Below, piece by piece: positions 24,290 to 35,375 of a stretch of 64,000 nucleotides of DNA. The DNA is from Branchiostoma lanceolatum. Lineage: Eukaryota > Chordata > Leptocardii > Amphioxiformes > Branchiostomatidae. The position numbers were made by a program, and so were the translations under genes. Each line of letters opens with the position of its first letter. The stretch's first letter is position 1. The notes under the pieces were generated by a model, which did no database searches, was not told the origin of the DNA, and saw only the letters and a list, made by a program, of their open reading frames with translations. The stretch lies in NCBI RefSeq assembly GCF_035083965.1, contig NC_089732.1, positions 6,821,383 through 6,885,382 of the forward strand. Reading direction: 5' to 3'.

Positions 24290-24440
24290 TGTTTTCCTTT
24301 TTACTCGGGGGGTAAGGGACTGTAAGAACCCCTGGCCGTCACTCAGAAAACATTACAATCTTTCACCCTAGCATCTGCTTGGTGATAGATCCGATTTCCT
24401 ATGACAACTTTAGCGTTTTACTTGACTGTTCATCCGCTTA
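24290..24440 (+). repeat. Third, degraded copy of part of the palindrome arm
   Basis: gtaagggactg, cgtcactcagaaaacattac, ttcaccctagcatctgcttgg, gatttcctatg and tttacttgac follow the same order as 23775-23900, but with indels that break the reading frame. It lies directly outside the right arm. Confidence 0.65.
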
Positions 24441-24662
24441 TATGATTAACATTTGGACACACACAAAAATTATATAACAATAACACGTGGCCATAACACT
24501 ACCCACAGCCTTTCTTCTGATGAAAGAGCAATGATAGAGGATTTATTACTATCATGTAATGAACTGTTTTCTGTGTGTTACTTTTACAACCTTCTTCCTC
24601 ACTTAGATTTCAATTTGCCATCTAATGTTTCTCATGTTTGTGTGTTGCGTACGAGGCCGATT

Positions 24663-24956
24663 ATGGCCGATACGGTAACAAAATACAAGCTGAACGATTT
24701 TGCTTTAGGGCGGTTCATTCGTAGGTCGACCAACGCTTCTGTAATGTCCTTTGGGCTGACTTGTTTCCCAACTGACGGTCAACCAAAGCCAATAAGCAGT
24801 CGAAGATTCAACGAGATATTTTGCGTGATGAATATACAACGACACAACGGCAGCGGCAAGTACGTGGGGACTGTGGTGTTGGAGTCCTCTAGCAAAGTTA
24901 AAATCTTCCATCCCAACGTCCGCGTTGATATCATTCATATGATAACGAGTATATGA
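24663..24956 (+). CDS. Hypothetical 97 aa protein
   Basis: The ORF starts MADTVTKYKLNDFALGRFIR and ends with stop at 24954-24956. An upstream extension to 24453 is open but looks non-coding. Composition is balanced and codon use is richer in G+C than the flanks, but there is no known domain, no splice evidence and no homologue in the window. Confidence 0.2.
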   Translation: MADTVTKYKLNDFALGRFIRRSTNASVMSFGLTCFPTDGQPKPISSRRFNEIFCVMNIQRHNGSGKYVGTVVLESSSKVKIFHPNVRVDIIHMITSI

Positions 24957-25258
24957 CAACGCAAACTTCAATTCTAGTTCTGCAAACACTTTGGCTGCAA
25001 CTGCAAGTGTTCAGCCGATGTCAAAAACCCGTTTTAACGTATGTCTGCATATCATCATGAGTGGCCAGTTTGATCCTGTTTTCGCTGGGTCTGTCCGCGA
25101 TTTCTGGCATGCTAGTAGCTCACAAAAGCTTCTATGATGGTTTCATGGGCATCTTATGCTGCAATAAACTTCATGGATCAAAAGCGCCGACTAGTGATCA
25201 AAAATATAATTGCAGCAAGGGTAGCATTGCAAGCTGCAATTATTACACAAATCGCTAG

Positions 25259-25622
25259 GGGTCCCCACTGCCAGGCGGTCCACCTCCAACAGCAAGCTCA
25301 GAGCCCATGAGTACCACCGCCACCGGCTGGTTTTTGACGTGTTTAGAGGCGTTTTGTCGGGCTTTCTACTAATTTTTTTTGTATAGCCAACCCACACCAC
25401 TGCAGGCACTGACCCCGGGGCAGGGCAAACCTATTTACTTCCATTGAAGAGAGGTGGCAGTGCTCCTCCCCGAGAACCATTAGATTAACATCAGTGGTAA
25501 CAATTTTACTGCGCCGGATTATCACACATGGGTTGGCGACACACGAATAAAATGACAAAGTAGAAAGCCCGACAAAAACGCCTAAAAACACCTCAAAAAC
25601 CAGCCGGAACTTGGAGAGTACG
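25259..25622. repeat. Inverted-repeat element related to 18871-19011
   Basis: ggctggtttttgacgtgttt and cgttttgtcgggctttctac (25333-25371) are answered by tagaaagcccgacaaaaacg and caaaaaccagccgg (25560-25606), followed by cttggagagta. It has no coding content. Confidence 0.6.
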
Positions 25623-25676
25623 CCACTAGTAGAAGCATGTGATTCTATTCATGTAAGAGACTTTTTTTCATAATGA

Positions 25677-25746
25677 AAATACCCTTAAAGTGAACCATTA
25701 AATACCCTTAAAGTGAACCATTAAATAGACTTAAAGTGAACCATTC
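25677..25746 (+). repeat. 24 bp tandem repeat, three copies
   Basis: The unit contains cccttaaagtgaaccattaa. Copies lie at 25677, 25701 and 25725, the last with an a/c change (tagactta). Confidence 0.9.
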
Positions 25747-25821
25747 TGAGCAACACAACAACTATAATACACTTAATATATAATGAAGCACTCTACAAAC
25801 ACTTGTTAACTTTTTTTGTTT

Positions 25822-25831
25822 TTTATTTATT
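25822..25831 (-). terminator. Candidate poly(A) signal for calreticulin
   Basis: On the minus strand two overlapping AATAAA hexamers occur here, about 1.28 kb past the calreticulin stop codon. No other feature is found between, so a long 3' UTR (about 25.8-27.1 kb) is plausible. Confidence 0.35.
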
Positions 25832-27113
25832 GTGAAAAGAACAAATTTTCAGATACACCAGTTTGTGTTTAAACCCTCTTAAGCAGTGAGGCTAGGAAAG
25901 CCCCGAAATACAAATAAAAAGCTTCATTTCCAGTTAGCATAGCTGTGATACAGTTTTGGGGTTCTTTTCAAAACTGTACATTTCTAAGAACATGACAAAA
26001 AAGGGACTGGTCCGAAGAAAAATCTTTACGTCACAACTGGACTTTCCCATGGTAGCATCAGTTGGTCATTCAACCCACCTCATGTAGTGCTAAATTTCAC
26101 CACAAAAAGTGCCTATGATGTTGAACATACATACAGAAAGTCATCCAGATTTCAAACACATGAGGTGAATCCAGACTTTGCCATAGAGAGCTGTCATCAT
26201 GGAGTCATAGGGACAACTCAGGTCAGGACTGACACATGTACAACTATCACTGGGTACAGTAAAGATGGCAGACATGTCAGCAGAGCAACGTTACAGCTCC
26301 TCTTGTAGCTGCCAAAGGTTTGGAAATCGACCTGAAGTCCCACTGATGTCTATCACTACATGTATTTCCCTTCACCTAATGTCTAACCATTTCTATATGA
26401 ACATACCAATATCACAATGTGCTGGAAGATGGTCTGCAGAATGTGACACAATGCAATGTTTTCACATTTTTTCAATAGTCACATGTTCATTGTACCTATA
26501 GAAATGTAACATATTTGTGGGCAGCTACATATCAGTCTCCATGGAAAGGTGTTACATGTCAAGCAGCAGCCAAGAGGGACATTTTACGTACACTGGCCTT
26601 ACGAATGCCAAAACAAAATATTTCGTCTTGTTCTTTTTACAAAACAAAGGGGGAAGCAATGGGGAAATAAAATTAATAAATGATGGATAAACAGCCATAG
26701 AACAAATATGAATTCAACACGTTTGGCAGCAAACATATCCATGCTTAAAAATCACATATTTTCCAGTCTGTGTCCAGTGTGCAAGTCCTGGTATCATCAA
26801 ACACTTTACATCTCATGAAACAGTTTCCCCTCTGAGTAGTACCTTACCACTCCTATTCTGAAATGGTACATCCCATTACCAGTACAAGAAAGACTGAACC
26901 ATCCTACAGGGAGGAGGTGAACATTGGGCACAATGATTGGAAAGATACAAGTCTTCTGATACCAACAAGTTTGGTACATCATTCTCTTTATGACTAGCAG
27001 AGTTCAGAATTTACATACGGACAAGTTGAACACATATTCTACTGGGTGAAGACGAGACATTTGATTCATGATTTTCAACGACTAGATTTCTACTACTATG
27101 TTTTCTATATAAT
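25832..27113 (-). other. Probable calreticulin 3' UTR
   Basis: This stretch has no ORF with domain support and no splice-consistent exon on either strand. It lies between the calreticulin stop codon and a tandem poly(A) signal on the same strand. Confidence 0.4.
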
Positions 27114-30100
27114 TTACAACTCGTCCTTTTCAGCTGTGGAATCTGATGCATCTTCCTCCTCCTCTTCTGCATCTCCCTCCTCCGGCTCCTCCTCATCCTC
27201 CTCATCATCATCTTCTTCCTCCCCCTCCTCCTCTTCTTCTTCATCTTCATCTTCTTCTGTGGACAGAAATAAGGGAAGTCATTAACCTTCTGCCTGCTAC
27301 CTAACCTCGTAACTAATAAAGAACTTGTAGCCAAACAGCTACTTCGGTGTGCTGAGGTTAATGAGCAGACACCTTGTGAGATGAACTAGCATTGCATCCT
27401 CGACTACCGACAAGACAAGGCTATTACACAATATCAAACTTCAGCTACATGCAAGGGGAGAAAATTATATGGCCAATGCAGCACACCAGAATGCTGTGCA
27501 GTACTTACCACATCTGCTATGTGACACCGGTACCATTAGCAAATTACATCAAATTACATCTTACATGACTTTCTTTCCCCTATTAAAAAGAAGTTTCTTT
27601 TCTCTGTGAAAAATAAGCTAGCTACCAATGACTGTATTTAACAGCTCTGTACCCAGAGACAGAGAGGCCCAGCATATTTGTAACATATTGAAAGATAAAA
27701 GAAAACCTTAGCCTGAAGACCTACCATCTTTCCTGGCCTTATCCTCCTCCTCTCTTTTCTGCCTCTCCTCCTCATCCTGCTCATCCTTCATTTTCTTCTC
27801 TCCATCTTTTGTCTTTTCCCACAATTCCTTGCCCACCTCTTCTGCATGGTCCGCGTCGTCTGTGACCAGGATGTTGTCGAAAATTGTGCCTGATTTCACC
27901 TGAAATGGAGGAAGAAAACTTCAAATTGAGTAACAAATCTCGGCCATTCAATTCCTCAAATTTAGTTAATGCTACAGAAATAATGTCTGAGTGCCAGTGA
28001 ATTGGATATGATATGGTAAACATGAATATTAGAATCAAACTGAGAAAAAAAAAGGTTAATTACAATACTACATATGCAGGTAGAATGAGTAAAAGACACA
28101 TTTAGACAACTACTGGAAGTTGTATAGGCCATAGTGTTGTACTGACAATTTCTTTCATACTGTTGCAATAGAACACCTTAAACTGTAACCAGAAATTATA
28201 GAGATGGCTCAACACCACAAAACACATCTCAGTACAGAAAAGTCCTTGGTGTCTGAAGCGCTATTGTACATCTATTGTACTACAACACAACGTACCTGCC
28301 ACAAGTCGAAACCGACCGCGCCAATGTCTTCGTATCTGTAGATTTTATCGTCTGCTGTGTATTCTGGGTTGTCGATCTCGGGGTGGATCCATTTCCCATC
28401 ATACCCGGGGTTCTTGATCTGTTTGGGCTTCCACTCTCCCTGTGGGGGGGAATTCAGTCCGGTCAGAATATGTTTCTTTGGACAAGAGTCGTCTTATCCA
28501 AAAGTAGGATGCAGTCACAAAGCTAGGGGCAGACCATCTTTATCTTTCTAACTCCGCTGTATTGAAATTCTGATTCTGCTAGTGCTGTCTCCCCTTTTAT
28601 GACAAAAGTTGTATGAATACTTTCCTTCCTCATAATTTTTTATAGAGCAAATGTTACACCTTTATGACAGCCTACAGCGCACATTACAAAATGCTTAGAG
28701 TATGGCATTAATTCACTTAATCTTCACAGTAGCAAAATTTCACGGTGTAAGTAAAATGGACATTTTCACTGAACTTTAACTTCATGGTGGTGGCAAGTGA
28801 TTTACAGAACGGATGTGTGAAGGAATCATAAATGATTACAACATTTTTTTTTCAAGGTGATGATAAGTTCACGGTACAGAGGTGGCCGTGAAAACAGTGA
28901 ACATAAAGTTACAGTGAACGAAACGAGAATTACAGTACTTAACAACAAATGCCCATGATTAGATGATATATGTATCTTTGAGTTGTCAATTTAAGAATTG
29001 TTTTACATCATTTTCCAGCATCTTTCAATTCAAACAAAACCAGGGCTCGAAATTCAGTTTTGGGAATAGGTGCACTGGTGCACCCAACTTAAAAAATTGG
29101 GTGCACCAAAAAATTTTTGGGTGCACCACATAAAATAAAGTAGAATGTAACTATTGTAAGCAAAACCTAATGACAAACCTTACTGTTCCTCTTCATGCGC
29201 ATTTGGCACGCGATCTCGGCACGCAGTTTTGAAGCTTTCAAAATCGAAATTAACTCAAATTCTAACATCAAAATCTTAAACAAGTACAACAACAAAGATT
29301 TTATTATTTTCTTACACTTAGATGTCAAGAATATGCTGTCTACTAGTGTGCAGTGATACCTTACACATTAAACCGTACGAAAATATTTGGGTGCACCAGT
29401 GCACCCACAGTAAAAAAATTAGGTGCACAGCTCCAAAATTGGGTGCACTGGGTGCACATGCACCCAGTATTTCGAGCCCTGAAAACAGTGCGTTGTACCC
29501 ACAGATGCCTGTATCCCTATGAGATTAGGGAATCCTACACACCTTGTACTCAGGGTTATCGATCATGGGAGGCTCCCATTCCCCGTCCATCTCATCGTCC
29601 CAGTCCTCAGGCTTGGTGGCGTCGGGGTCGGGGATGTGCTCGGGCTTTTCCCAGTCCTAGAGGAAAACAGATCGGGAAAAAAATGATTAGATTATCTCAA
29701 ACTTGGTACTGCTTGGAGTGTTGAAACGTACCAAATGACAGTGAGTATTACAAATTATCATTCACAAGTCTGAAACAGTTGCTCTCTACATATGGACTCA
29801 TGCATTTTCACTACTTAAAAGAAACTATAAAAAAAGAAATGAATCTGCTTCGGTCATCTAAAAACATACAAAGCTGAAATCTGGCGTGTGTTTTGTTCCT
29901 TTTTGTGAATAGACAAATCAGATTTTGTAAAACTGCATCTTTTTGCTGCATCTACTGACTAACTGCTAATGTTTCAAAATCATCCATCCAACTCCAACCT
30001 TGTTCATCCAATGCTCAGTATATAGCTGATAAATTGGTGTCATGGCTTCACCATCACCAAAATTTCCAAATTCCCAGTACCTCAGGCTTGGTGTCCTCTG

Positions 30101-33100
30101 GGTCATCGATGTACTCCTTCTCATCCCAGTCGTCAGGCTTGGTGGCGTCAGGGTCCTTTATCTTCTTGGCGGGGAGGAAGTTCCAGTCGTCCTCCAGACT
30201 GCCGCTCTCAACCTTCTTGTTGTCGATCTTGACCTCGTACGTCTGGTCGGGCTTCACGATCAGCGTGTATAAATGTGTGAACTCATCGTCCTGTAGAGGG
30301 ATAAACAAAACGTTTAGGAAAAAACGACTAGGGATTTCATTGGAATGTTCATCTGTGTTGATAGAAGTCATTCTGAATCAAATTTTTTGTTGATTTCTGA
30401 AATTTTGTGCTGGCAATTGCAGTTCAACTTTGATTGAAAACGATGGCTTTGTTTCAGGGAGACATGTTGACATGTTACTTTTTCTTCATGACAATACAGT
30501 ATTAGTATTAAAAAAATTACTTGAAGTAAAGGAAGGTTGTACACCAAACTTTACTTTTTTACTATGTCTGCTAATCTAATCAAGAACAACAAATAGAGAA
30601 ATGTGTATGCTTGCCATTAATGTTACAATCACAATGGCTTTCAACCTCAAGTTATGCTTTCTTTTCTTTAATATGTGGTAACCTTAAAACATGCTCAATA
30701 CAAAAGTTATTCAAGCAACTGCATAAGTTTCCTAAACGATCAGACATTGTCAGTTAGCTTTACAGATGGTTTCTGTAGGGCCTGTGAACAGAACTTCCAT
30801 TGAGTCCTAACCAGGACATTATACAAACCTTGCATCTTATGTCCTTGTTGATGAGGTGGTTCTTATCCTTATAGTTGAAGATGACATGAACTTTCTTTGT
30901 ACCAGGACCACAGATGTCAGGGCCTGCAGGGGGGGAGTCAGGTCATCAACAAAAATAGGGGAGCGGGGAGGGGGGTTAAAGTAGCGACCGAGAGCTGTTG
31001 GTGTAGAGAGAAACAGTTTCAAATGTTTAAATTTTGAACTTTGGATGTATGCTTGCTTGTATGCTTGTATTGCATACCCGGTAAACCACGTCAAGGCCTA
31101 ACACACCAGGTTTGTACTGAACAGTGCTGAAACATGTGATTTTCTCTTGACTTTTCAAACAGTTCTCTAACACCAACAGTCATGGGCTGCCCCCTAGTGG
31201 CACATGTGTGCATTGCAGCCTCACCTTGCACTTAATGTCCTTGTTAATGAGAACGTTGCTGCCCTTGTAGTGGAAAATTACGTGGACCTTCTTTTTATCA
31301 TATCCACAGATGTCAGGTCCTGGATAGGTACGGACAGACAGAGTTTAGAGGTGGAAGACAGATGGATTGGAAGTACTGTATGTGTTTTTCCAGCGCTATC
31401 GCAAACAGGAATGAAACTGCTCTTCTGCTATTTATCAATTTGTCCCCTCAAACAAAGGCTTCAAGGAAAAAGAAAGCAGTAACTGTATGTGAATGTGGAA
31501 AGAATGAAACCATAGAATGAAAATGAAAACATTACTACAAGTCTTATTTCCAGCTGATGACTACAAAAATACAGAATACAAAAATACCATACTGTCCCCC
31601 TGTTTGACTTTATGAACATATCATACCAGTAATAATTGCTTTCAATAAACCCTATGACCACTCGTATCCCTGATGCATACTTGAACTTAGTATTAAGTGG
31701 AGCTTTGCTAAGCTTTATCTCATGACAAACAAGTAACTTGTGTACTACACCAAAAGACATTACAAGCTACTGTGTAACAACCACATGACATAGTGGAGAG
31801 GTAGAGATATGGCCCAGAGTGCAGAGAGCAAGAGTTGAAAGAAAAACGGACAAAAGATGGACCAAAGGAACACTAAGACCTGCGGTGAGTCTGCATTGCA
31901 CTTACATTGCACAAGGTATACGACAAGGAAATTTTACACTATTAAACAACATAATATCCACTTACGTATTACAACAATACATACACAACATATATTAAGA
32001 ACAGAAAAATTTGAATCAAGCCTAATCAAAAAGAAATTTTTGAATTTGCCCAAAAGAAAAATCTATGTCAAACTAATTTATGAAGACACATTTTGTATCA
32101 ATTTCAGGGGTCGAAATTCAAAAATATTCTATATACTAGTGAGTGTACCATAGTACCTTTACCCTAGCCTACGAAAATATCTAGGTGCACCAGTGCACCC
32201 ACAGTCAAAAATTGGGTGCACAGCTCCAATTTTGGGTCCACACAGGTGCACATGCACACACTTTTTCGACCCCTGAATTTTAAAATAAGACTTTATGACG
32301 TCATTCTAAAATCAGGTAAAACAATTTGTTGTGCAAAGATAACGATCCTTACCGAACATGATGTGGTATTTAGAGTCTCCATCAAACTTCTCCTGGTTGA
32401 AGTCTGACGGCAGCAGCTTGATGTAACCGCCGCCGCAGTCGATTTTCTGCTCGTGCTTGACCGTGAACTGGAGAACTAACGTCTTCCCCTCGTTGCTGAA
32501 GGACTCCTCCATCTTGCGAGTCAAGTGGTAGAATCTCGCATCCTGGCCAGTCTGGATACCTGTTCAATCATAACATCAAAACCAGCTCAGTGACAAATCT
32601 ATTTTGTTTCTTAGTGAGTCATAGTTTGTTCTCTGCCCCAGACTATCCATGTTAAAGAAAATTAGTACCAATAGTAAAACCAAGAGAAATTGAAGGAAAA
32701 GTGAAACAGGCTCCACCTGGATTTAAACATTGCCAAAATCCCAGGCCATTGTGACAGCAACATCATTGATATAATACTACATTAAAAACACTTCTGATAC
32801 ATGTATTCCAAATTCATTCCATCCGATAAACTTTGCTCTGTCATGCTTGACAGGGATTTGTGATTGGTGTCACCTCACTGAGGATGAACTGAATGAACTG
32901 AAACATTCCATCTACCGTATACGAACACTGTACAGTATGAAGATTTCTCCATACCTTTGTCCAGGTCTGCATCTCCGTAGAACTTGCCAGCCGACCATTT
33001 CCAGGGCCCAGCATCAGATCCCTTTGCCTTGGACTCCACCCATCTATCCTTCCATGCCTCTGCAGACGACAAAGAAGAACCAACATTACATAACCAGAAA

Positions 33101-35021
33101 AATATAACAATGTACAGTTACAGAAAGAAATTATGCAACAAATCTTACCAAGAATATATGCTATTCAACTATGTGAAATCTTCAATACTTTTGCCTCTTT
33201 CTGCAACTAATTGTTGGTCTGTAAGTGAGTTAAACACTTATTTTATCTATGTTTTATCTGTGTTAGCCATCACTAACTTGCAACTGTCTTTATGAAGTTG
33301 GAATAGTTAGTCGCTAACACTATAGACTGTCCTGGTTCATGAGCTGACGTCAGATGGGGACAAGGTCACAACCTCCATGTTGGGTTGATGAGTCATAACA
33401 AGGACACATCCATTCATGAAGCGGGTGGGGGAGGGTCAGATCAATTATGCAATTGTTATCAAATCGCGCCAACATGATCATTGATTGATTCAATACAGAC
33501 AACAATATTCATTGCCAGGGAAGATTACAAAAAAATGTTTCTTTAAAATTAGTCAATGACTTTTGACTGATAATCATATTCAAACATTCAGGCTTCATGG
33601 TGTCAATATTCAAATTTGTCAGTAACTTTTCAATACAAAATACTAAAAATTATAACTGACTTGAATTCTAAAATTTGATTCCATGGCCAGTAACTACTCA
33701 TAGTATTCCATGATCTTATTCTGAATTTGAATTTCTAAAAACATAGCAAAACTTGCTTGTTTTTTTTAAGAGCTGAAATCATGATAGCGTTAATTTTCAT
33801 CACATTATGCCAACCTTCAAGTTCTACATTGTACCATAACTCCATTCACCCAGACACGCCCACCTTTTTCAGTCCTGGTAACCTATTAACTTTATCAACA
33901 CCTGATAACATGGATGCCTTAGCCCAACAATTTGTTTAAGAAATTAAGTCAATATAGAAGCTTACATCTGTTTACAATTTCACAAAATTACAGGCAGAAG
34001 CTAGCAAGTCCCATGGGAAAGGTGCTATAGTAGCACCTGCCATTGCACTGGTCCATAATTTTTTGAAAGCTACAAAAATATTTTTCTTGCAATTCCTTGT
34101 GTAATACTTAAAAAGCCTGTCTTCTATTAATAAAACTTCTATAAATTTTGTTGTATTCAAGTTTCTCTTCCACAGAAGTTCTATGGCTTCTGTTCTTTTA
34201 TCACCAATTAATTCATATTTCAGTGATAACAGAATATGCAGATTTTGTGAGTACAATGCATAAGCTTATTGAGGATTGGTAATCAAAGTAATTTGCATAT
34301 AAAAGGAAGTGTTCAGCACAAACAGACAAATTTTCCACTGAGTAGCTGAGCTCAAGCCTCTGCAATTTGACCCTCCTTTTTTAGCGATCTTTAAGACTCT
34401 TGAGAGCAATTCTTAAACACACACTCTGCTCTGGTACCGTTGCAAATCCCTGGACCAATCAATGATCACAAACTGATAATTGAAGCTTGTTTCACAATAC
34501 CAAGGACATTATATAGGACTCTGAACAAGTAGTGCTGGGAATTTACACACGGCTGAAGATATCAGTAGATGAGGAATCAAGCACTGGAGTAATTCACTAT
34601 AAGCGCTCTTTAACTTTGAAACTGTTCCTCTGGCTCAAATTTAAAGGATAACTTACATGGTGCACTGATGAGTGATACCAATCAAATACTCAGGTTTTGA
34701 TCCAATTTTGTACCTGCATAAATTTGTATTTACTTCATGCTACGACTCTCACTGCGAATTTGAATACAGCATTACAGGTTTAAGCATATCTGCTATCTTC
34801 TGTTAATTGTACATTAATAATTGTGCAATAAAAAAATAGTACACGAGGTTTTGCTAGAAAAGTCTGCAGACATATCCGGCGCCCTCCCCCTATTACCCCT
34901 CCCCCCGGCACCCAACCAAGATCGCCCAAATCTTACCGTCCGCAAATCGCTCGTCCATGTAGACGCTTGGATCTGCCAGCGAGAGGCCGAGGAATGTCGC
35001 GAAAAGCACCAAAAGCTTCAT
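27114..35021 (-). CDS. CALR: Calreticulin, complete, nine exon positions with one duplicated exon
   Basis: ER-lumenal Ca2+-binding lectin chaperone for monoglucosylated glycoproteins. Exons in transcript order: 34937-35021, 32955-33059, 32353-32559, then 31225-31319 or 30829-30923 (alternatives), 30081-30290, 29543-29656, 28296-28439, 27725-27899, 27114-27256. Phases agree throughout. Exon 1 encodes a signal peptide ([16 protein letters not shown]). The globular lectin domain follows ([23 protein letters not shown]). The P-arm has tandem [16 protein letters not shown] / [16 protein letters not shown] type-1 repeats and [13 protein letters not shown] / [13 protein letters not shown] type-2 repeats. 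The C-domain ends in a long Glu/Asp run and AEKDEL, the ER retrieval signal. Introns contain several dispersed repeats. A divergent neighbour starts about 350 bp away (35376). Confidence 0.97.
28705..28943. repeat. Dispersed repeat, second copy of the family at 6716-6948
   Basis: gatgtgtgaaggaatcataa, gatgataagttcacggta, gtgaaaacagtgaacataaa and ttacagtgaac recur from the FAF1-intron copy in the same order. It lies in the calreticulin intron between exons 29543-29656 and 28296-28439. Confidence 0.6.
29041..29481. mobile_element. Inverted-repeat element with CAGGGCTCGAAATTCA ends and GGTGCACC-rich interior
   Basis: It begins cagggctcgaaattca and ends atttcgagccctg. The interior is built of alternating gggtgcacc / ggtgcaccc motifs. 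A related, shorter element at 32104-32277 has ends ggggtcgaaattca / tttcgacccctga, and a left-end fragment lies at 4162-4200. All three are in introns. Confidence 0.75.
30829..30923 (-). CDS. CALR: Calreticulin alternative exon 'A' (disulfide loop)
   Basis: This 95 nt exon has signals ccctgcag and AAG|gtttgt. With the incoming G it reads [20 protein letters not shown] then [12 protein letters not shown]. It carries the [15 protein letters not shown] core typical of vertebrate calreticulins, so this is the canonical-like copy. Splicing 31225 to 30923 would shift the frame, and the exon would then run into TAA near its own end. Confidence 0.93.
31225..31319 (-). CDS. CALR: Calreticulin alternative exon 'B' (disulfide loop)
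   Basis: This 95 nt exon has signals tacctatccag at the 3' site and AAG|gtgagg at the 5' site. With the G left by exon 32353-32559 it reads [20 protein letters not shown] and then [12 protein letters not shown]. Length and phases (1 in, 0 out) are identical to 30829-30923. It keeps both cysteines of the lectin-domain disulfide and the aspartate of GPDIC. It differs from the other copy at 8 of 32 positions, mainly PGT to YDK and N-to-H in the strand. Confidence 0.93.
32104..32277. mobile_element. Shorter relative of the 29041-29481 element
   Basis: aggggtcgaaattcaaaaat at the left, ggtgcaccagtgcacccaca and gggtgcacagctccaa inside, ttttcgacccctga at the right. It lies in the intron between calreticulin exon 32353-32559 and alternative exon B, about 75 bp from the former. 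Confidence 0.7.
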
Positions 35022-35131
35022 TTTCTCTGAGATAGCCAGGAAAACGGACCTTATAATGTGGTAAATGGTCTCAGAATGCGGAAATCGCACACTTGGTAAG
35101 TGATGGCTGGTACCATGTGACCGCACGAACA

Positions 35132-35195
35132 GATGGCTGTCTCTGATTGGTCGGCTGGGGCGTGTCTCCAGCTGGACCAATCAGAGCGCACCACG
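35132..35195. promoter_or_regulatory. Inverted pair of CCAAT-N9 ER-stress elements between CALR and the C19orf44-like gene
   Basis: CCAAT (35177-35181), exactly nine bases, then CCACG (35191-35195) matches the ERSE consensus recognised by NF-Y with ATF6. On the other strand CCAAT (35146-35150) is followed after nine bases by CCATC (35132-35136), a one-step degenerate version. The two form an inverted repeat (ctctgattggtc ... gaccaatcagag with one inserted base). It is 110-175 bp upstream of the calreticulin ATG, and mammalian calreticulin promoters are known ERSE targets. Confidence 0.75.
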
Positions 35196-35375
35196 CTTCT
35201 ATCTAATTAATATTCATGACTAGGTTAATATTAACTTCTCATCAACCAGCACTGGTGCATGTCGGGATATTCAAAATGGCTGCCGTTGAAGTTTTTTGCG
35301 ACGCTTGTTTGTTTACAAATTGAAAAATGGTAAACGTTTAGATCTGAGATAATCTGGAAGATAATTTTGGCTAAG

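Noticed and set aside
27046..27285. 79-codon plus-strand ORF rich in serine
   Set aside because: It is the complement of the Glu/Asp-coding tail of calreticulin (GAG/GAA read as CTC/TTC and TCC/TCT).
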